A stretch of DNA of 64,000 nt from Agarivorans aestuarii. GTDB taxonomy: Bacteria > Pseudomonadota > Gammaproteobacteria > Enterobacterales > Celerinatantimonadaceae. The notes beneath the pieces were generated by a model. It was not told where the DNA came from and did no database searches. It was given only the letters and a program-made list of their open reading frames with translations. The stretch spans positions 1,434,501 to 1,498,500 of the forward strand of contig NZ_AP023033.1 of assembly GCF_019670125.1 (NCBI RefSeq), read 5' to 3'. The translations under genes and the position numbers were made by a program. Numbering within the stretch: position 1 is the first letter of the stretch; every line of letters starts with the position of its first letter. This document shows, piece after piece, positions 7,903-16,555 of this stretch.

Positions 7903-9045
7903 ATGCTCACTTTACTTAAAAATGCACAGGTGTACGCACCAGAAGCCTTAGGTTTAATGGATGTTTTAGTGGCTAATGGTCGCATTTTGCAAGTTGCCCC
8001 GAATATTGAGCTTAAGGCCAGTCATGGCTTGGTAGATAGCGTTGATTTATCAGGCAACATCTTAGCCCCTGGTTTTGTGGATGCCTTAGTTCACTTTACC
8101 GGCGGCGGTGGTGAAGGGGGCTTTGGCTATCGTACAGCTGAGCTTAGTTTTGAAGATGCGGCACCCACAGGGGTTACCACCTTAGTAGGCGCATTGGGTA
8201 CCGACAGTGTTACTCGTACTCCAGCGCAAGTATTAGGTAAAGCACGAGAGTTAAGCGCCATGGGCTTAAGTTGCTATTGCTATACCGGATCCTATCATCT
8301 GCCGGTTAAAACCATCACCGGAAGCATCGAGCAAGACATTGTATTAATTCCTGAGATGATAGGTGTAGGTGAGCTAGCCATTGCTGATCATCGAGCCAGT
8401 CAGGCCTCAGTACAGGCTTTTATCGAAGTGGCCGCCGAGGCGCGCGTAGCGGGCTTGTTGGGGGGTAAAAAAGGTATTAGCTTTTTCCACGTTGGTGATG
8501 GAAAAGGAAAATTAAATCTACTGCGAGAGATTGTTAAGCAATCTGACTTATCAATCACTCAGCTCTATCCTACCCATTGTAATCGTAATCAGGCCTTGTT
8601 TAACGACGCTCTAGCGTTTTTGAGTGAGGGCGGTGCTATCGATTTCACCACTAGCACTATTCCGCAGTTTATCGAAGAAGGCGAGGTAAGCTGCCCTAAA
8701 GCGCTTAAAACCATTGTTGATAAGGGCTTAGATTGGCAACGAGTGAGCTTTAGCTCAGATGCTAACGCAAGTTTACCACTGTTTGATGATGCTGGTGAGT
8801 TAGTGGGTATGCAAGCGGGAAAACTAGAGAGTTTATATCTGGCTGCTAAAGAAGCTGTTCAGTCTTATCAAGTGCCCTTAGAGATCGCTTTATCGGTGAT
8901 CACTAGTAATCCGGCGAAGATTTTGGGCTTAAAAAACAAAGGTCAATTAGCGATGGGCTTCGACGCTGATTTAGTGGTACTTGACCAGCAGTCCTTAGAT
9001 ATCAAACAAGTATTTGCTATGGGTAAGAGCATTTGGACTAAGTAG
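7903..9045 (+). CDS. iadA: Isoaspartyl dipeptidase (beta-aspartyl peptidase) homologue
   Basis: Amidohydrolase-superfamily protein of 380 residues that aligns along its whole length with E. coli IadA, which hydrolyses beta-aspartyl dipeptides from damaged proteins. Seen landmarks are the GGGGEGG loop, GTDSVTRTP, SDHR-type IADHRAS, FFHVGDG (metal His), YPTHCNRN (metal His) and SSDANAS (catalytic Asp). The bridging ligand appears to be Glu157 in IGVGE, a variant known among homologues. The odd point is the first metal motif: where E. coli has His-Val-His, this protein has Leu62-Val-His64. The ATG at 7903 is chosen because it aligns with the family; an upstream extension would run through the terminator. 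Function as dipeptidase is likely but the missing His needs checking. Confidence 0.88.
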   Translation: MLTLLKNAQVYAPEALGLMDVLVANGRILQVAPNIELKASHGLVDSVDLSGNILAPGFVDALVHFTGGGGEGGFGYRTAELSFEDAAPTGVTTLVGALGTDSVTRTPAQVLGKARELSAMGLSCYCYTGSYHLPVKTITGSIEQDIVLIPEMIGVGELAIADHRASQASVQAFIEVAAEARVAGLLGGKKGISFFHVGDGKGKLNLLREIVKQSDLSITQLYPTHCNRNQALFNDALAFLSEGGAIDFTTSTIPQFIEEGEVSCPKALKTIVDKGLDWQRVSFSSDANASLPLFDDAGELVGMQAGKLESLYLAAKEAVQSYQVPLEIALSVITSNPAKILGLKNKGQLAMGFDADLVVLDQQSLDIKQVFAMGKSIWTK

Positions 9046-9138
9046 TGTTTTCCAAAGAGACTCTCACTAAGGGCTGCTCGTTTTTAAACCTTGGCTAAGG
9101 CATAATAGCGGCACTTAGTTTTTACTAGAAGTAGCCCT

Positions 9139-10374
9139 ATGAGCTTTAAAGGATTCACAACTCAGCTGGTTCACAGTGACCGTTTAGCTGGCGTAGAGGA
9201 TGGTGCTGTTCACGCACCAATTCATAACTCGGTACCTTATGGATACGCCGCCACCCAAGACTTGGTGGATGTATTTCAAGGCAAGCAAGTTGGCCATGCT
9301 TATGCTCGTCAATCAACGCCTACTCTTGATTACTTACAACGCAAAATTGCCATGCTTGATGAGAGTATTGCCAGCCTAGTATTTGGTACCGGTATGGCAG
9401 CCATTGGTACGGTGTTTTTAACCTTGCTAAAAGCCGGCGACCATATTGTTGCGAGTCGATTCTTGTTTGGTAACACCAGCAGCATATTTGGCACCTTAAA
9501 AGGATATGGCATTGAAGTGACCTTGGTGGATGCTACCAGTAGCGAGGCGGTGGAGCAGGCTTGCCAAGACAACACCAAAATGGTGTTTGTTGAGACCATT
9601 GCTAATCCTGCCACTCAGATTGTAGATTTAGCGGGAATTGGCGAACTATGTGAGCAACGAGGTTTGGTTTACGTCGTTGATAATACCTTAACTTCTTCTT
9701 ACCTCTTTCAGCCTAAATCAGTGGGTGCCAGCTTAATCATTACCTCTTTATCAAAGTATGTTGGCGGCCATGGCAATGCGCTGGGCGGTTCGGTAAGTGA
9801 TACAGGCTTATTTGATTGGAGCACCTTCCCCAATATCTTTGAAGGCTATCGCAGTGGCGATCCAAGTATGTGGGGAATCAACCAAATTAAGAAAAAAGGC
9901 CTAAGAGATTTTGGTGGTGCCTTGAGCTCACAAGCGGCGCATTTATTATCGGTTGGCGCAGAAACCATGGCACTTCGTATGGAGCGTCAATGCGCTAATG
10001 CTTTAGCCTTAGCCAAGATGTTAGATGAGCATCCTAAAGTCGCTAAGGTTTATTACCCGGGCTTGGTATCGCATCCTCAGCACCAACGAGCCAGTGAACT
10101 GTTTAAGCGCCATGGCGCTTTGGTGAGCTTTGATTTAGTGGATGGCATCAACTGCACAGAGTTCTTGGATAAAACCAATGTCGTGATTAACGCCACCCAT
10201 TTAGGGGACAATCGCACCTTAGCTTTACCTGTAGCCCAAACTATTTACTTTGAAATGGGCATAGAGGCCCGTCAAGCCTCGGGAATTAGTGAAACAATGA
10301 TCCGCTGCTCAATTGGTATTGAAGATACTGAAGACTTGCTCAGCGACTTTGAGCAAGCATTAGCTCGTTCCTAG
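9139..10374 (+). CDS. Cys/Met metabolism PLP-dependent enzyme (cystathionine gamma-synthase family)
   Basis: Fold-type I PLP enzyme of 411 residues from the trans-sulfuration family, which includes cystathionine gamma-synthase, methionine gamma-lyase and O-acetylhomoserine sulfhydrylase. The PLP lysine is Lys206 in SLSKYVGGHGNALGG, the phosphate-binding region is FGTGMAAIGT, and YARQSTPT and VDNTLTSSY are conserved family stretches. All members act on sulfur amino acids, but the exact reaction cannot be chosen from motifs alone. It is a single-gene unit: the dipeptidase ends 93 bp upstream and a strong terminator follows. Confidence 0.9.
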   Translation: MSFKGFTTQLVHSDRLAGVEDGAVHAPIHNSVPYGYAATQDLVDVFQGKQVGHAYARQSTPTLDYLQRKIAMLDESIASLVFGTGMAAIGTVFLTLLKAGDHIVASRFLFGNTSSIFGTLKGYGIEVTLVDATSSEAVEQACQDNTKMVFVETIANPATQIVDLAGIGELCEQRGLVYVVDNTLTSSYLFQPKSVGASLIITSLSKYVGGHGNALGGSVSDTGLFDWSTFPNIFEGYRSGDPSMWGINQIKKKGLRDFGGALSSQAAHLLSVGAETMALRMERQCANALALAKMLDEHPKVAKVYYPGLVSHPQHQRASELFKRHGALVSFDLVDGINCTEFLDKTNVVINATHLGDNRTLALPVAQTIYFEMGIEARQASGISETMIRCSIGIEDTEDLLSDFEQALARS

Positions 10375-10393
10375 TAAAGAAAATAGATATAAA

Positions 10394-10418
10394 AAAGCCT
10401 TGGTCATGCCAAGGCTTT
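10394..10418. terminator. Bidirectional intrinsic terminator
   Basis: A perfect 10-bp stem, AAAGCCTTGG with CCAAGGCTTT, and a 5-nt loop lie between the convergent PLP-enzyme and FKBP genes. A-rich and T-rich flanks let it work on both strands. Confidence 0.85.
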
Positions 10419-10446
10419 ATACACTTACCTAAAATATCCGATAGGC

Positions 10447-10926
10447 TTACTTACTATCTACCGACAGTAGTTCCACTTCAAAGATTAGGGCAGAGCCGGC
10501 AGGAATTGATGCCACACTCCGATCGCCGTAAGCTAATTGACTCGGGATAAAGAAACGGAATTTCTCGCCCACACTCATATATTGTAAGCCTTCGGTCCAG
10601 CCTGCGATAACTTGCCCTAGTGGGAATTGAGCTGGGCGTTGACGTTCTACCGAACTATCAAACACTAAGCCGCTTAACAAAGTTCCATGGTAATGAACGG
10701 TTACTGTGCTGTTTGCTGAAGGTTTCTCAGCGCCTTCTACAACATCTTCCAATATTAGGTACTGCAAACCAGATTCTGTGGTTATCACACCGTCTTTTTG
10801 AGCGTTTTCGGCGAGAAAGTCGTGGCCTAACTGACGGTTTTGCTTAACCGCTTTGGCGTTATTATTGGCGCGAAGAATAAATAAAATCACAAAAATAGCG
10901 AGTAGAGCGAGAACCACAAATTTCAA
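10447..10926 (-). CDS. FKBP-type peptidyl-prolyl cis-trans isomerase, membrane-anchored
   Basis: Protein of 159 residues with one N-terminal hydrophobic helix (residues 2-19) and a C-terminal FKBP domain (about 65-155). Typical FKBP stretches are VTVHYHGTLLSGLVFDSS, VIAGWTEGLQYMSVGEKFRF and IPSQLAYG. It probably catalyses proline isomerisation at the periplasmic face of the inner membrane. The start is a TTG at 10926, supported by AAGGA seven bases upstream. It stands alone and shares a terminator with the convergent PLP-enzyme gene. Confidence 0.9.
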   Translation of the reverse strand: MKFVVLALLAIFVILFILRANNNAKAVKQNRQLGHDFLAENAQKDGVITTESGLQYLILEDVVEGAEKPSANSTVTVHYHGTLLSGLVFDSSVERQRPAQFPLGQVIAGWTEGLQYMSVGEKFRFFIPSQLAYGDRSVASIPAGSALIFEVELLSVDSK

Positions 10927-11033
10927 AGTCGATTCCTTACTAGGATGTTGAGTAAAAGATAAATGTTAATCTAACTTTACGAAAGTGCTAGTTAAAAAGC
11001 ACTGCTTATCTAAGAAAACTAGCCTGAATAGCG

Positions 11034-12014
11034 CTAGCGGGTCATTTTCTTTACAAATACCACAACAAATAGCGCAATAATAAAACTACCGCTAAAGGCC
11101 TCAATGGCAGCAAACATGCGGGAAAGCCCAACAGGAGTGAAGTCGCCATAACCAAGCGTAGTAAATGTGACCACGCTGTAATATAGGCATTCAAAAAACG
11201 CCACCACATTCTGCCCAAGGCTTTGGTTAACACTAAGCGAAACAATATTGCCGTTGAAGTGAATACCGGTAAACGAGTAGATAATTGCGCAGCTTAAAAT
11301 GATTAGCATTGAGGTGTATACCACGCGAATGGGCAGTTCTCCGTAGCCGCATACCAAATCAACCAACTTGGATATTCCGCGTCGATAAGAGAATTTGGGC
11401 ATTTGATAACGTCGCATAGTGAGCTCTTTACGCAAAAACACGCCTGCTGTGGTAAACAAGCCTTCCGACTCCGCTGTTTTGCGTAAACAGCGATATACTT
11501 CTTCGGCTTGTTGGTAGTAATCGGCCATAGCTTCTTTATCTTGTTGCTGCTCGGCGGCACTACCTAATTGCTCTTGAAGCACTTTTTCGCCAACGCAAAG
11601 GCTATCACATTTACATTGGTCCATTTTGGCACCGAGCAGGTTGGTCTTTGTTAGGTCGGCGTGATTTAGGTTAGCCCCCCGTAAATCGGCTTTCATTAAG
11701 CTACCGTTTTGCAGGTTGATATTAAAAAGATGGGCCCCTCTTAGGTCACTTCGGTAGAGATCCGCACCAGAGAAATCGTAACCCTGTTTGCTGTTGTAAC
11801 GCACTAAATCAATACCTTCAAGTTTGGCTTTTTTTAGGCTGATTCCTCGAAGCATACCGCCGTTTTTAGCATGGTTTTCTAGCTTCTCTTTGATCTCTTC
11901 GCCACACTTGTCCTCGTCTGGGTCATGCCAAAAACACAAACCGCTTTCTAAAGCTGGTTCCTTGCAGCTGGCGCCAGAACTATCTTGATACAGACATTGA
12001 CCGCATTTCACCAT
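11034..12014 (-). CDS. Pentapeptide-repeat protein fused to a two-helix potassium-type ion channel
   Basis: Protein of 326 residues in three parts. Residues 1-37 are rich in Cys (Cys4, Cys7, Cys17, Cys27 with His30, Cys37) and look like a small metal-binding or redox module. Residues about 55-120 are pentapeptide repeats of the A(D/N)LxG type (SGADLYRSDLRGAHL). The C-terminal part has two membrane helices (about 220-237 and 302-321) around a pore loop with the potassium filter TLGYGD at 286-291, as in Ion_trans_2 channels. The second helix ends almost at the C-terminus. It is probably an inner-membrane potassium channel gated through the cytoplasmic N-terminal part. It appears monocistronic. 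Confidence 0.88.
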   Translation of the reverse strand: MVKCGQCLYQDSSGASCKEPALESGLCFWHDPDEDKCGEEIKEKLENHAKNGGMLRGISLKKAKLEGIDLVRYNSKQGYDFSGADLYRSDLRGAHLFNINLQNGSLMKADLRGANLNHADLTKTNLLGAKMDQCKCDSLCVGEKVLQEQLGSAAEQQQDKEAMADYYQQAEEVYRCLRKTAESEGLFTTAGVFLRKELTMRRYQMPKFSYRRGISKLVDLVCGYGELPIRVVYTSMLIILSCAIIYSFTGIHFNGNIVSLSVNQSLGQNVVAFFECLYYSVVTFTTLGYGDFTPVGLSRMFAAIEAFSGSFIIALFVVVFVKKMTR

Positions 12015-12149
12015 ATTTAACTAACACTCCAGCTATTAATCAAAAGTTTGATTATTAGCCAGTTTCATTCACTGGCTTTAAGCTAAGTGTATTTCAAATG
12101 GAAGATTTTGCGAGCGGCCTTAAAAGGTGGGCTTAACAGATCTTAGCCG

Positions 12150-13805
12150 CTACTTTTTTTTGCTGCTACCTAGTTGCTGAAACTCACTTTTTAAAGTGGA
12201 GTAACGTTCGGCGTGGTTGTCGTTTAATTTAAGACCATCGAGCAACTTAATGGTTATTTTACAGTCAGTTAAAAGTTGCCCGCTAAGCCCTTTTTCCGAC
12301 TGATTAAGTTGTTTTAGAATCGCTTGGATTTTGTTTAGAATTGCGCCGGTGTTACCGGGGGCAACTTGTAAGGCTTTGTCGAAATAGTTAGTGGCTTCGT
12401 GAAAACGGTTTTCTTCGTAGGCTTCAATACCCATTTTGTTGTATTCACGAAATTGGCCGAGCTTTAGTTCAAAATCTTCGGCTTTTAATACCTTGTGCGC
12501 CGAGGATAGCGACATAGGGTCAATGTTATCGCGCTTTTCTAATTCTTCGGCAAAGGGCATTGCATATTCAAACTCACCTACAGAGTTTAGGGTTAAGAAG
12601 GTGTCAGGCAATAGTTCACCACTTACTTTGCTTGGCGCATCTAATAGACCGTCGTGGCTATCAAACAACAATCGCTTGGCTTTGTTTAATTCGCCTTTGG
12701 TGGCGTGCACTCGAGCCTGGCTTATCCCTTCAAAGGCATCAAAATTAAAGTCTTCGTCTTTGCCTTCTTCACGTCTAGCATGAAACAACACCGAGTTAAC
12801 CTCTTGCAGTAGGCGATTTTTTCGATACAAATCATCTTCACTTTGTGCTTCGTCGATTAGGCTGCGCACATAATTGCATAGATGTTGGGGGCCGCGATGG
12901 ATAGAGCGCCTAGCAAGCTGCAAGATGGTTGAAAAGGTTTCTTTGGCTAGAGTTAAATCACCAGCCTCCATGGCCAACTCGGCAAGTAACTGTTGTCGCT
13001 CGATACTGTTTACTGCCAGCTTAGAGGCTTTTAAGACGGTTTCTAAGGCTTTATCTAGGTCGCCTTCGGCTCGGTAAGCGCGTGCTAACCAGTCGTAGCC
13101 AGTGAGCAGCAATGGGCTCTCGGCGATAGAACGAGTAAGGGTTTCAATGGCGCTTTTATTGTCTTTAAGCAAAAGATGAACACGACCTAAGGTGGCTTTC
13201 GCCCAAGTTTGTTTTCGTTCTTCTAATATGGCTTCTAATGCTTCTTTGGCGGCTTGGTATTCACCTAAGGCTATTTGCGCTTCAACACGTAGATTTCGAC
13301 AATAATTGCTGTAGCGGCTTTCAGCTTCAATTTGCTTATCACAGAGTTCAATAACTTGCTGATACTGTTTTTTGGCTAATGCTTGGTAAACGTCACGCAG
13401 GCTTTGTCGCTTAAGATTGGCACGGGCCAAGCGGTTGTGTAGTTGAAATTGGGAAAAGGGCTTGGTAATAAACTCATCGGGTTCCATTTCTAGAGCACTA
13501 AGCACCATGCTTTTGTTATTGTCACCACTAATGATAAAGAATAGGGCGTCTACTTCTAACAATTCGCTAACACGTAGCTCTTCTAATAGTTGGCCGCCAT
13601 TTTTGCCAGTGCCTAAATTATAATCCACTAGAAGGATATCAAATTTACGCTTTCGGCACGCTCTTACAGCTGCTTCACCAGTATTTGCAAAATAAACGTC
13701 GGTCGCACCAAAGTTTTGCAACATCGCCTTAAGCATAACCTGAAAGGCTCGTTGGTCATCAACGATGAGTATTTGCTTGTCGCTGTAATTATATTGCGTT
13801 GCCAT
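12150..13805 (-). CDS. Response regulator with TPR output domain
   Basis: Protein of 551 residues. The receiver domain (about 10-125) has the acidic pair Asp16-Asp17, phospho-acceptor Asp61 in LLVDYNLG, and the lysine in FITKPFS. The rest (about 150-540) is a chain of TPR-like helical pairs, such as LLLTGYDWLARAYRAEGDLD and NRFHEATNYFDKALQVAPGN. No DNA-binding or enzymatic output domain is visible, so it probably signals by protein contact. Its sensor kinase is not next to it. Similar REC-TPR proteins occur widely in Vibrio and Shewanella. Confidence 0.9.
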   Translation of the reverse strand: MATQYNYSDKQILIVDDQRAFQVMLKAMLQNFGATDVYFANTGEAAVRACRKRKFDILLVDYNLGTGKNGGQLLEELRVSELLEVDALFFIISGDNNKSMVLSALEMEPDEFITKPFSQFQLHNRLARANLKRQSLRDVYQALAKKQYQQVIELCDKQIEAESRYSNYCRNLRVEAQIALGEYQAAKEALEAILEERKQTWAKATLGRVHLLLKDNKSAIETLTRSIAESPLLLTGYDWLARAYRAEGDLDKALETVLKASKLAVNSIERQQLLAELAMEAGDLTLAKETFSTILQLARRSIHRGPQHLCNYVRSLIDEAQSEDDLYRKNRLLQEVNSVLFHARREEGKDEDFNFDAFEGISQARVHATKGELNKAKRLLFDSHDGLLDAPSKVSGELLPDTFLTLNSVGEFEYAMPFAEELEKRDNIDPMSLSSAHKVLKAEDFELKLGQFREYNKMGIEAYEENRFHEATNYFDKALQVAPGNTGAILNKIQAILKQLNQSEKGLSGQLLTDCKITIKLLDGLKLNDNHAERYSTLKSEFQQLGSSKKK

Positions 13806-14329
13806 TACTGAGTGTTCTAATCCTTTTGGCTTATCCTAGCATAAGTTACTAAGCGATAAAGTAGTGTAAGTATAGACAGTTAGCACCTTAGTAGTATCTG
13901 CTATTAAACCTTGCAAAAACAGCCAAGCTTGATTTAATATTGAGGTGTTGGTGAGTCTTTTGGTCTCATCAGCGCTGAGTCAAAGCCAAACTTGGAGTGA
14001 TCCAAGGTCGGAAAGTTACAGGTCTTTAGGGCAACCTTAAGATGGCTGGACCGCCTTAGTTGAGTGGTTAGATTTGCACAATGTATATCTTTCTACTTAG
14101 TAAGTTAGTCTATTTACCGTTTATTACTTTCCGTATTTGGTTGGAACGCCAAGCTAAAATTAGCTTGGCGTATTTGTTTCTGCCGCCTCGCCTTGTTATG
14201 CATTTGTTTCCAAACGCTGTCGCTTCTAAGATGTTTTGAGCTGTTCTGTTCTTTATTGCTTATCACTTAACTAAATACTTTGCTGTGCGTCGATTAATAG
14301 CATTAAGCCAAATTTTAGGTATAAAAAAA
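13806..14329. other. Intergenic region with an unassigned hairpin; possible small RNA
   Basis: No coding sequence is visible. The stretch from about 13950 to 14070 holds several short complementary segments (for example CTTGG and CCAAG at 13990-14006). At 14146-14171 there is a perfect 12-bp inverted repeat (ACGCCAAGCTAA with TTAGCTTGGCGT, separated by two A), followed by the T-rich TATTTGTTTC. That could end a plus-strand transcript for which no gene is seen. I do not recognise the RNA family. Confidence 0.35.
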
Positions 14330-14352
14330 GACATCCGAAGATGTCTTTTTTT
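14330..14352 (-). terminator. Intrinsic terminator behind tRNA-Tyr
   Basis: GACATC-CGAA-GATGTC with long A and T runs on its two flanks. It lies just past the tRNA 3' end on the minus strand; the symmetrical flanks would also allow use from the other side. Confidence 0.85.
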
Positions 14353-14359
14353 ATCAATA

Positions 14360-14443
14360 TGGTGGAGGGAGGTGGATTCGAACCACCGAAGCTTTCGCGA
14401 CAGATTTACAATCTGTTCCCTTTGGCCACTCGGGAACCCCTCC
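14360..14443 (-). tRNA. tRNA-Tyr (GTA anticodon)
   Basis: On the minus strand a class II tRNA of 84 nt runs from GGAGGGG at 14443 to an encoded CCA at 14360. The acceptor stem pairs GGAGGGG with TCCCTCC (one G-T), the anticodon stem is CAGAT-TGTAA-ATCTG with GTA at 14409-14407, a long variable arm follows, and the T arm contains GGTTCGAATCC. The long variable arm and GTA anticodon identify tyrosine. Confidence 0.97.
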
Positions 14444-14458
14444 TGCTTGTGGAGCGGC

Positions 14459-14486
14459 ATATTACCAGAACTTGGTGAGCTGTAAA
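14459..14486 (-). promoter_or_regulatory. Promoter of tRNA-Tyr
   Basis: On the minus strand a -35 hexamer TTTACA (14486-14481) and a -10 hexamer TAATAT (14464-14459) are 16 bp apart. The GC-rich stretch GCCGCTCC that follows resembles a stringent-control discriminator. The transcript would start a few bases before the tRNA. Confidence 0.75.
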
Positions 14487-14607
14487 GCAAAAAAAACGAC
14501 ATTTTGATTGGCTGATTACTGTTTGCTTATTATCTGTGCATTTAGCCGATATTTGTTAAAGTTTTAGCCAGCTTTTCCGATAGCTATAAAGGTAATGGAG
14601 GAGCGAT

Positions 14608-15138
14608 ATGTTAGTTGAGCAAATTAGACAAAGTAGCTTATGTGATGAACTGCAGTTGGGCGATACGCTTAACCAAAGTGCCTTGCATGGTGATCAAGCT
14701 CGCTTTCATCTTTTACTCAGTATGCTTAGTCAAAACGTGTGTGACCAAGCTCAGTTTTCAATGCAAAAGCAAAACTATGAGCAAGTTCAGCAAGATTTAC
14801 GTGATAAGTTTCAACTGGCTCAAGCTCGTGCTCTTAAAGCGCTAGATGATGAGTTTCCAGTGCAAGCCAATTGGAGCAAGCACCTGCAAGCTGGAGAGCC
14901 TTCGCGAATTCGCTTAGAGCAAGCGCTTGGCGGTTATGCAGCGTGTGCAGAAGACAGTGTTGACGGTTTACCTCACGAGGTAATGAACAACGTGGATTTG
15001 TTAAGCCGGATAAAGCACCAAGTGGCTAAGCCTGATCCGCAGCAAGAAATAGATAAAGAAGTGAAGGGGAGTGACATGTACAACTTACTAAGTGGCTTCG
15101 ATTACTCAAAGCCACTTAGCGTTAAGTACTTTAATTAA
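14608..15138 (+). CDS. Conserved hypothetical protein, VC2046/SO_2500-like
   Basis: Protein of 176 residues, polar, with no signal peptide or membrane segment. It is mainly helical, with many Gln, Leu and Ala residues. The N-terminal part LCDELQLGDTLNQSALHGDQ resembles the VC2046/SO_2500 family found in Vibrio and Shewanella; that match is from memory and the function is unknown. A GGAG ribosome site precedes the ATG. Its stop overlaps the stop of the convergent purU gene by four bases. Confidence 0.7.
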   Translation: MLVEQIRQSSLCDELQLGDTLNQSALHGDQARFHLLLSMLSQNVCDQAQFSMQKQNYEQVQQDLRDKFQLAQARALKALDDEFPVQANWSKHLQAGEPSRIRLEQALGGYAACAEDSVDGLPHEVMNNVDLLSRIKHQVAKPDPQQEIDKEVKGSDMYNLLSGFDYSKPLSVKYFN

Positions 15139-15971
15139 CGAAACACCACGGTACGGTTTCCGTATACAAACACCTTTTCATCCAGTACTTGTTGCAGTGC
15201 TTTACTCAACACCGCTTTTTCTACATCTCGGCCAGCTTTGGCCATTTCTTCGGCGCTGTAAGTATGATCAACATGAATAACGTGTTGTTCTACAATTGGC
15301 CCTTCGTCCAAATCATTGTTTACAAAGTGAGCTGTGGCACCAATGATTTTTACGCCTCGGTCGTAAGCTTGTTTATAAGGTTTAGCACCAATAAACGCAG
15401 GCAAAAATGAGTGGTGAATGTTTAAGATTTTGTTGTTGAAGGCTTCTACAAAAGCTGGCGTTAGAATACGCATGTACTTGGCGAGTACTACGTAGTCTGG
15501 TTGGTACTGTTGCACTACCTCAATAACTTGTTGCTCATGCTCTTCACGGCTTAAATCTACATGGCTAATATGATGGAAAGGAATATCAAACTTTTCCGTC
15601 AAGTTGCGCAGGCTATCGTAGTTACCCACTACAGCGGCAATTTCTACATCCATATCACCGTAAACGGCCTTCATTAGTAGATCGCCCAAACAGTGAGCTT
15701 CTTTAGTTACCATGATAACGATGCGTTTGCGCCCAGCACTTTCTAAACGGCGAGTACTGCCAGAGGGCAGAGCACCATCTAAATCGGCGAGTAAGGTTTG
15801 GTCGTTAAAGTAGCCTTCTAATACCGTACGCATAAAAAAGCGATTGGCATCGTTGTCCACAAACTCGTTGTTTTTGATAATGTTAAGCTGGTGCTTAGCA
15901 CATATGTTGGTAATGCTTGAGATTAAACCTTTTGCGTCTGGGCATTCGGTTAATAGAATTTTTCTTTCCAT
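15135..15971 (-). CDS. purU: Formyltetrahydrofolate deformylase
   Basis: Cytoplasmic enzyme of 278 residues that hydrolyses 10-formyl-THF to THF and formate, balancing one-carbon pools and feeding formate to purine synthesis. An N-terminal ACT domain (about 5-80) is followed by a formyltransferase-like domain with the catalytic stretch ILNIHHSFLPAFIGA and the Asp in DLDEGPIVEQ. Length matches E. coli PurU (280). The adjacent ychJ-type gene is also its neighbour in E. coli. Confidence 0.96.
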   Translation of the reverse strand: MERKILLTECPDAKGLISSITNICAKHQLNIIKNNEFVDNDANRFFMRTVLEGYFNDQTLLADLDGALPSGSTRRLESAGRKRIVIMVTKEAHCLGDLLMKAVYGDMDVEIAAVVGNYDSLRNLTEKFDIPFHHISHVDLSREEHEQQVIEVVQQYQPDYVVLAKYMRILTPAFVEAFNNKILNIHHSFLPAFIGAKPYKQAYDRGVKIIGATAHFVNNDLDEGPIVEQHVIHVDHTYSAEEMAKAGRDVEKAVLSKALQQVLDEKVFVYGNRTVVFR

Positions 15972-15999
15972 TGTGTTTTCGATTTATTCAGTTTTAAAG

Positions 16000-16461
16000 T
16001 TAAGATTTATTACAGCACTGTTTAAACTTTTTGCCGCTTCCGCAGGGGCAAGCTGAATTACGCGCCAAGGCTTTTGGGGCGAATTCTCCATCAGTATAAA
16101 ACCAACGCTCTTTAACCTTCTTAAAGTTAGAGCGCTCGTGCAAAATTTGTCGTTGACCCTGTTCGCGATAATGGGCTTTAAACTCCACTATGCCTGCCTG
16201 GCCATCTTTAAAGTCACAGCTAAAGGTAATTTGTAGCTTTTCCCATTGCCCTAAATCTTCTTTAGTTGAAGGTTGTGGGGCGTTGCCCTGTCGATAGTCT
16301 GGATGGTGCGTCTGCCATAAATAATTGGCATCTCCCAGCGTAAACGCGGTGTAGCGAGAACGCATTAACTGCTCACAACTTGTCGCTAAGCAATCACCGT
16401 TGATGATGGGCTGACAGCACTGAAGAAAATCGTTGCCGCTACCGCAGGGGCAAACTAACAC
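16000..16461 (-). CDS. ychJ: YchJ-family SEC-C motif protein
   Basis: Protein of 153 residues with two Cys-rich SEC-C zinc motifs: CPCGSGNDFLQCC at the N-terminus (5-17) and CPCGSGKKFKQCC at the C-terminus. Between them is an NTF2-like fold with the family stretch LMRSRYTAFTLGDANYLW. The molecular role of YchJ is unknown. The start is a GTG at 16461 with GAGG seven bases upstream. It lies 28 bp upstream of purU on the same strand and the two are probably cotranscribed. Confidence 0.9.
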   Translation of the reverse strand: MLVCPCGSGNDFLQCCQPIINGDCLATSCEQLMRSRYTAFTLGDANYLWQTHHPDYRQGNAPQPSTKEDLGQWEKLQITFSCDFKDGQAGIVEFKAHYREQGQRQILHERSNFKKVKERWFYTDGEFAPKALARNSACPCGSGKKFKQCCNKS

Positions 16462-16502
16462 AGGGAAACCTCAAATTTGACTAAGGGCGAAGTGTAACAA
16501 GA

Positions 16503-16521
16503 AGCTGCCGATAAGGCAGCT
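16503..16521 (-). terminator. Weak stem-loop after the DUF3369 regulator gene
   Basis: AGCTGCC-GATAA-GGCAGCT sits between the response-regulator stop and ychJ. On the minus strand it is followed by TCTTGTTAC, a poor T tract, so termination is probably partial. Confidence 0.45.
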
Positions 16522-16555
16522 GAAACTTGGTGATAGTTTGGCCAAATTGGCCTTA

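Noticed and set aside
12057-12077. AGCCAGT/ACTGGCT hairpin between the response-regulator and channel genes
   Set aside because: Short stem and no T tract on either strand; may be chance, so not listed as a terminator.
14263-14502. Open frames on both strands over the tRNA-Tyr gene
   Set aside because: They read through the tRNA, its terminator and promoter; not plausible as genes.
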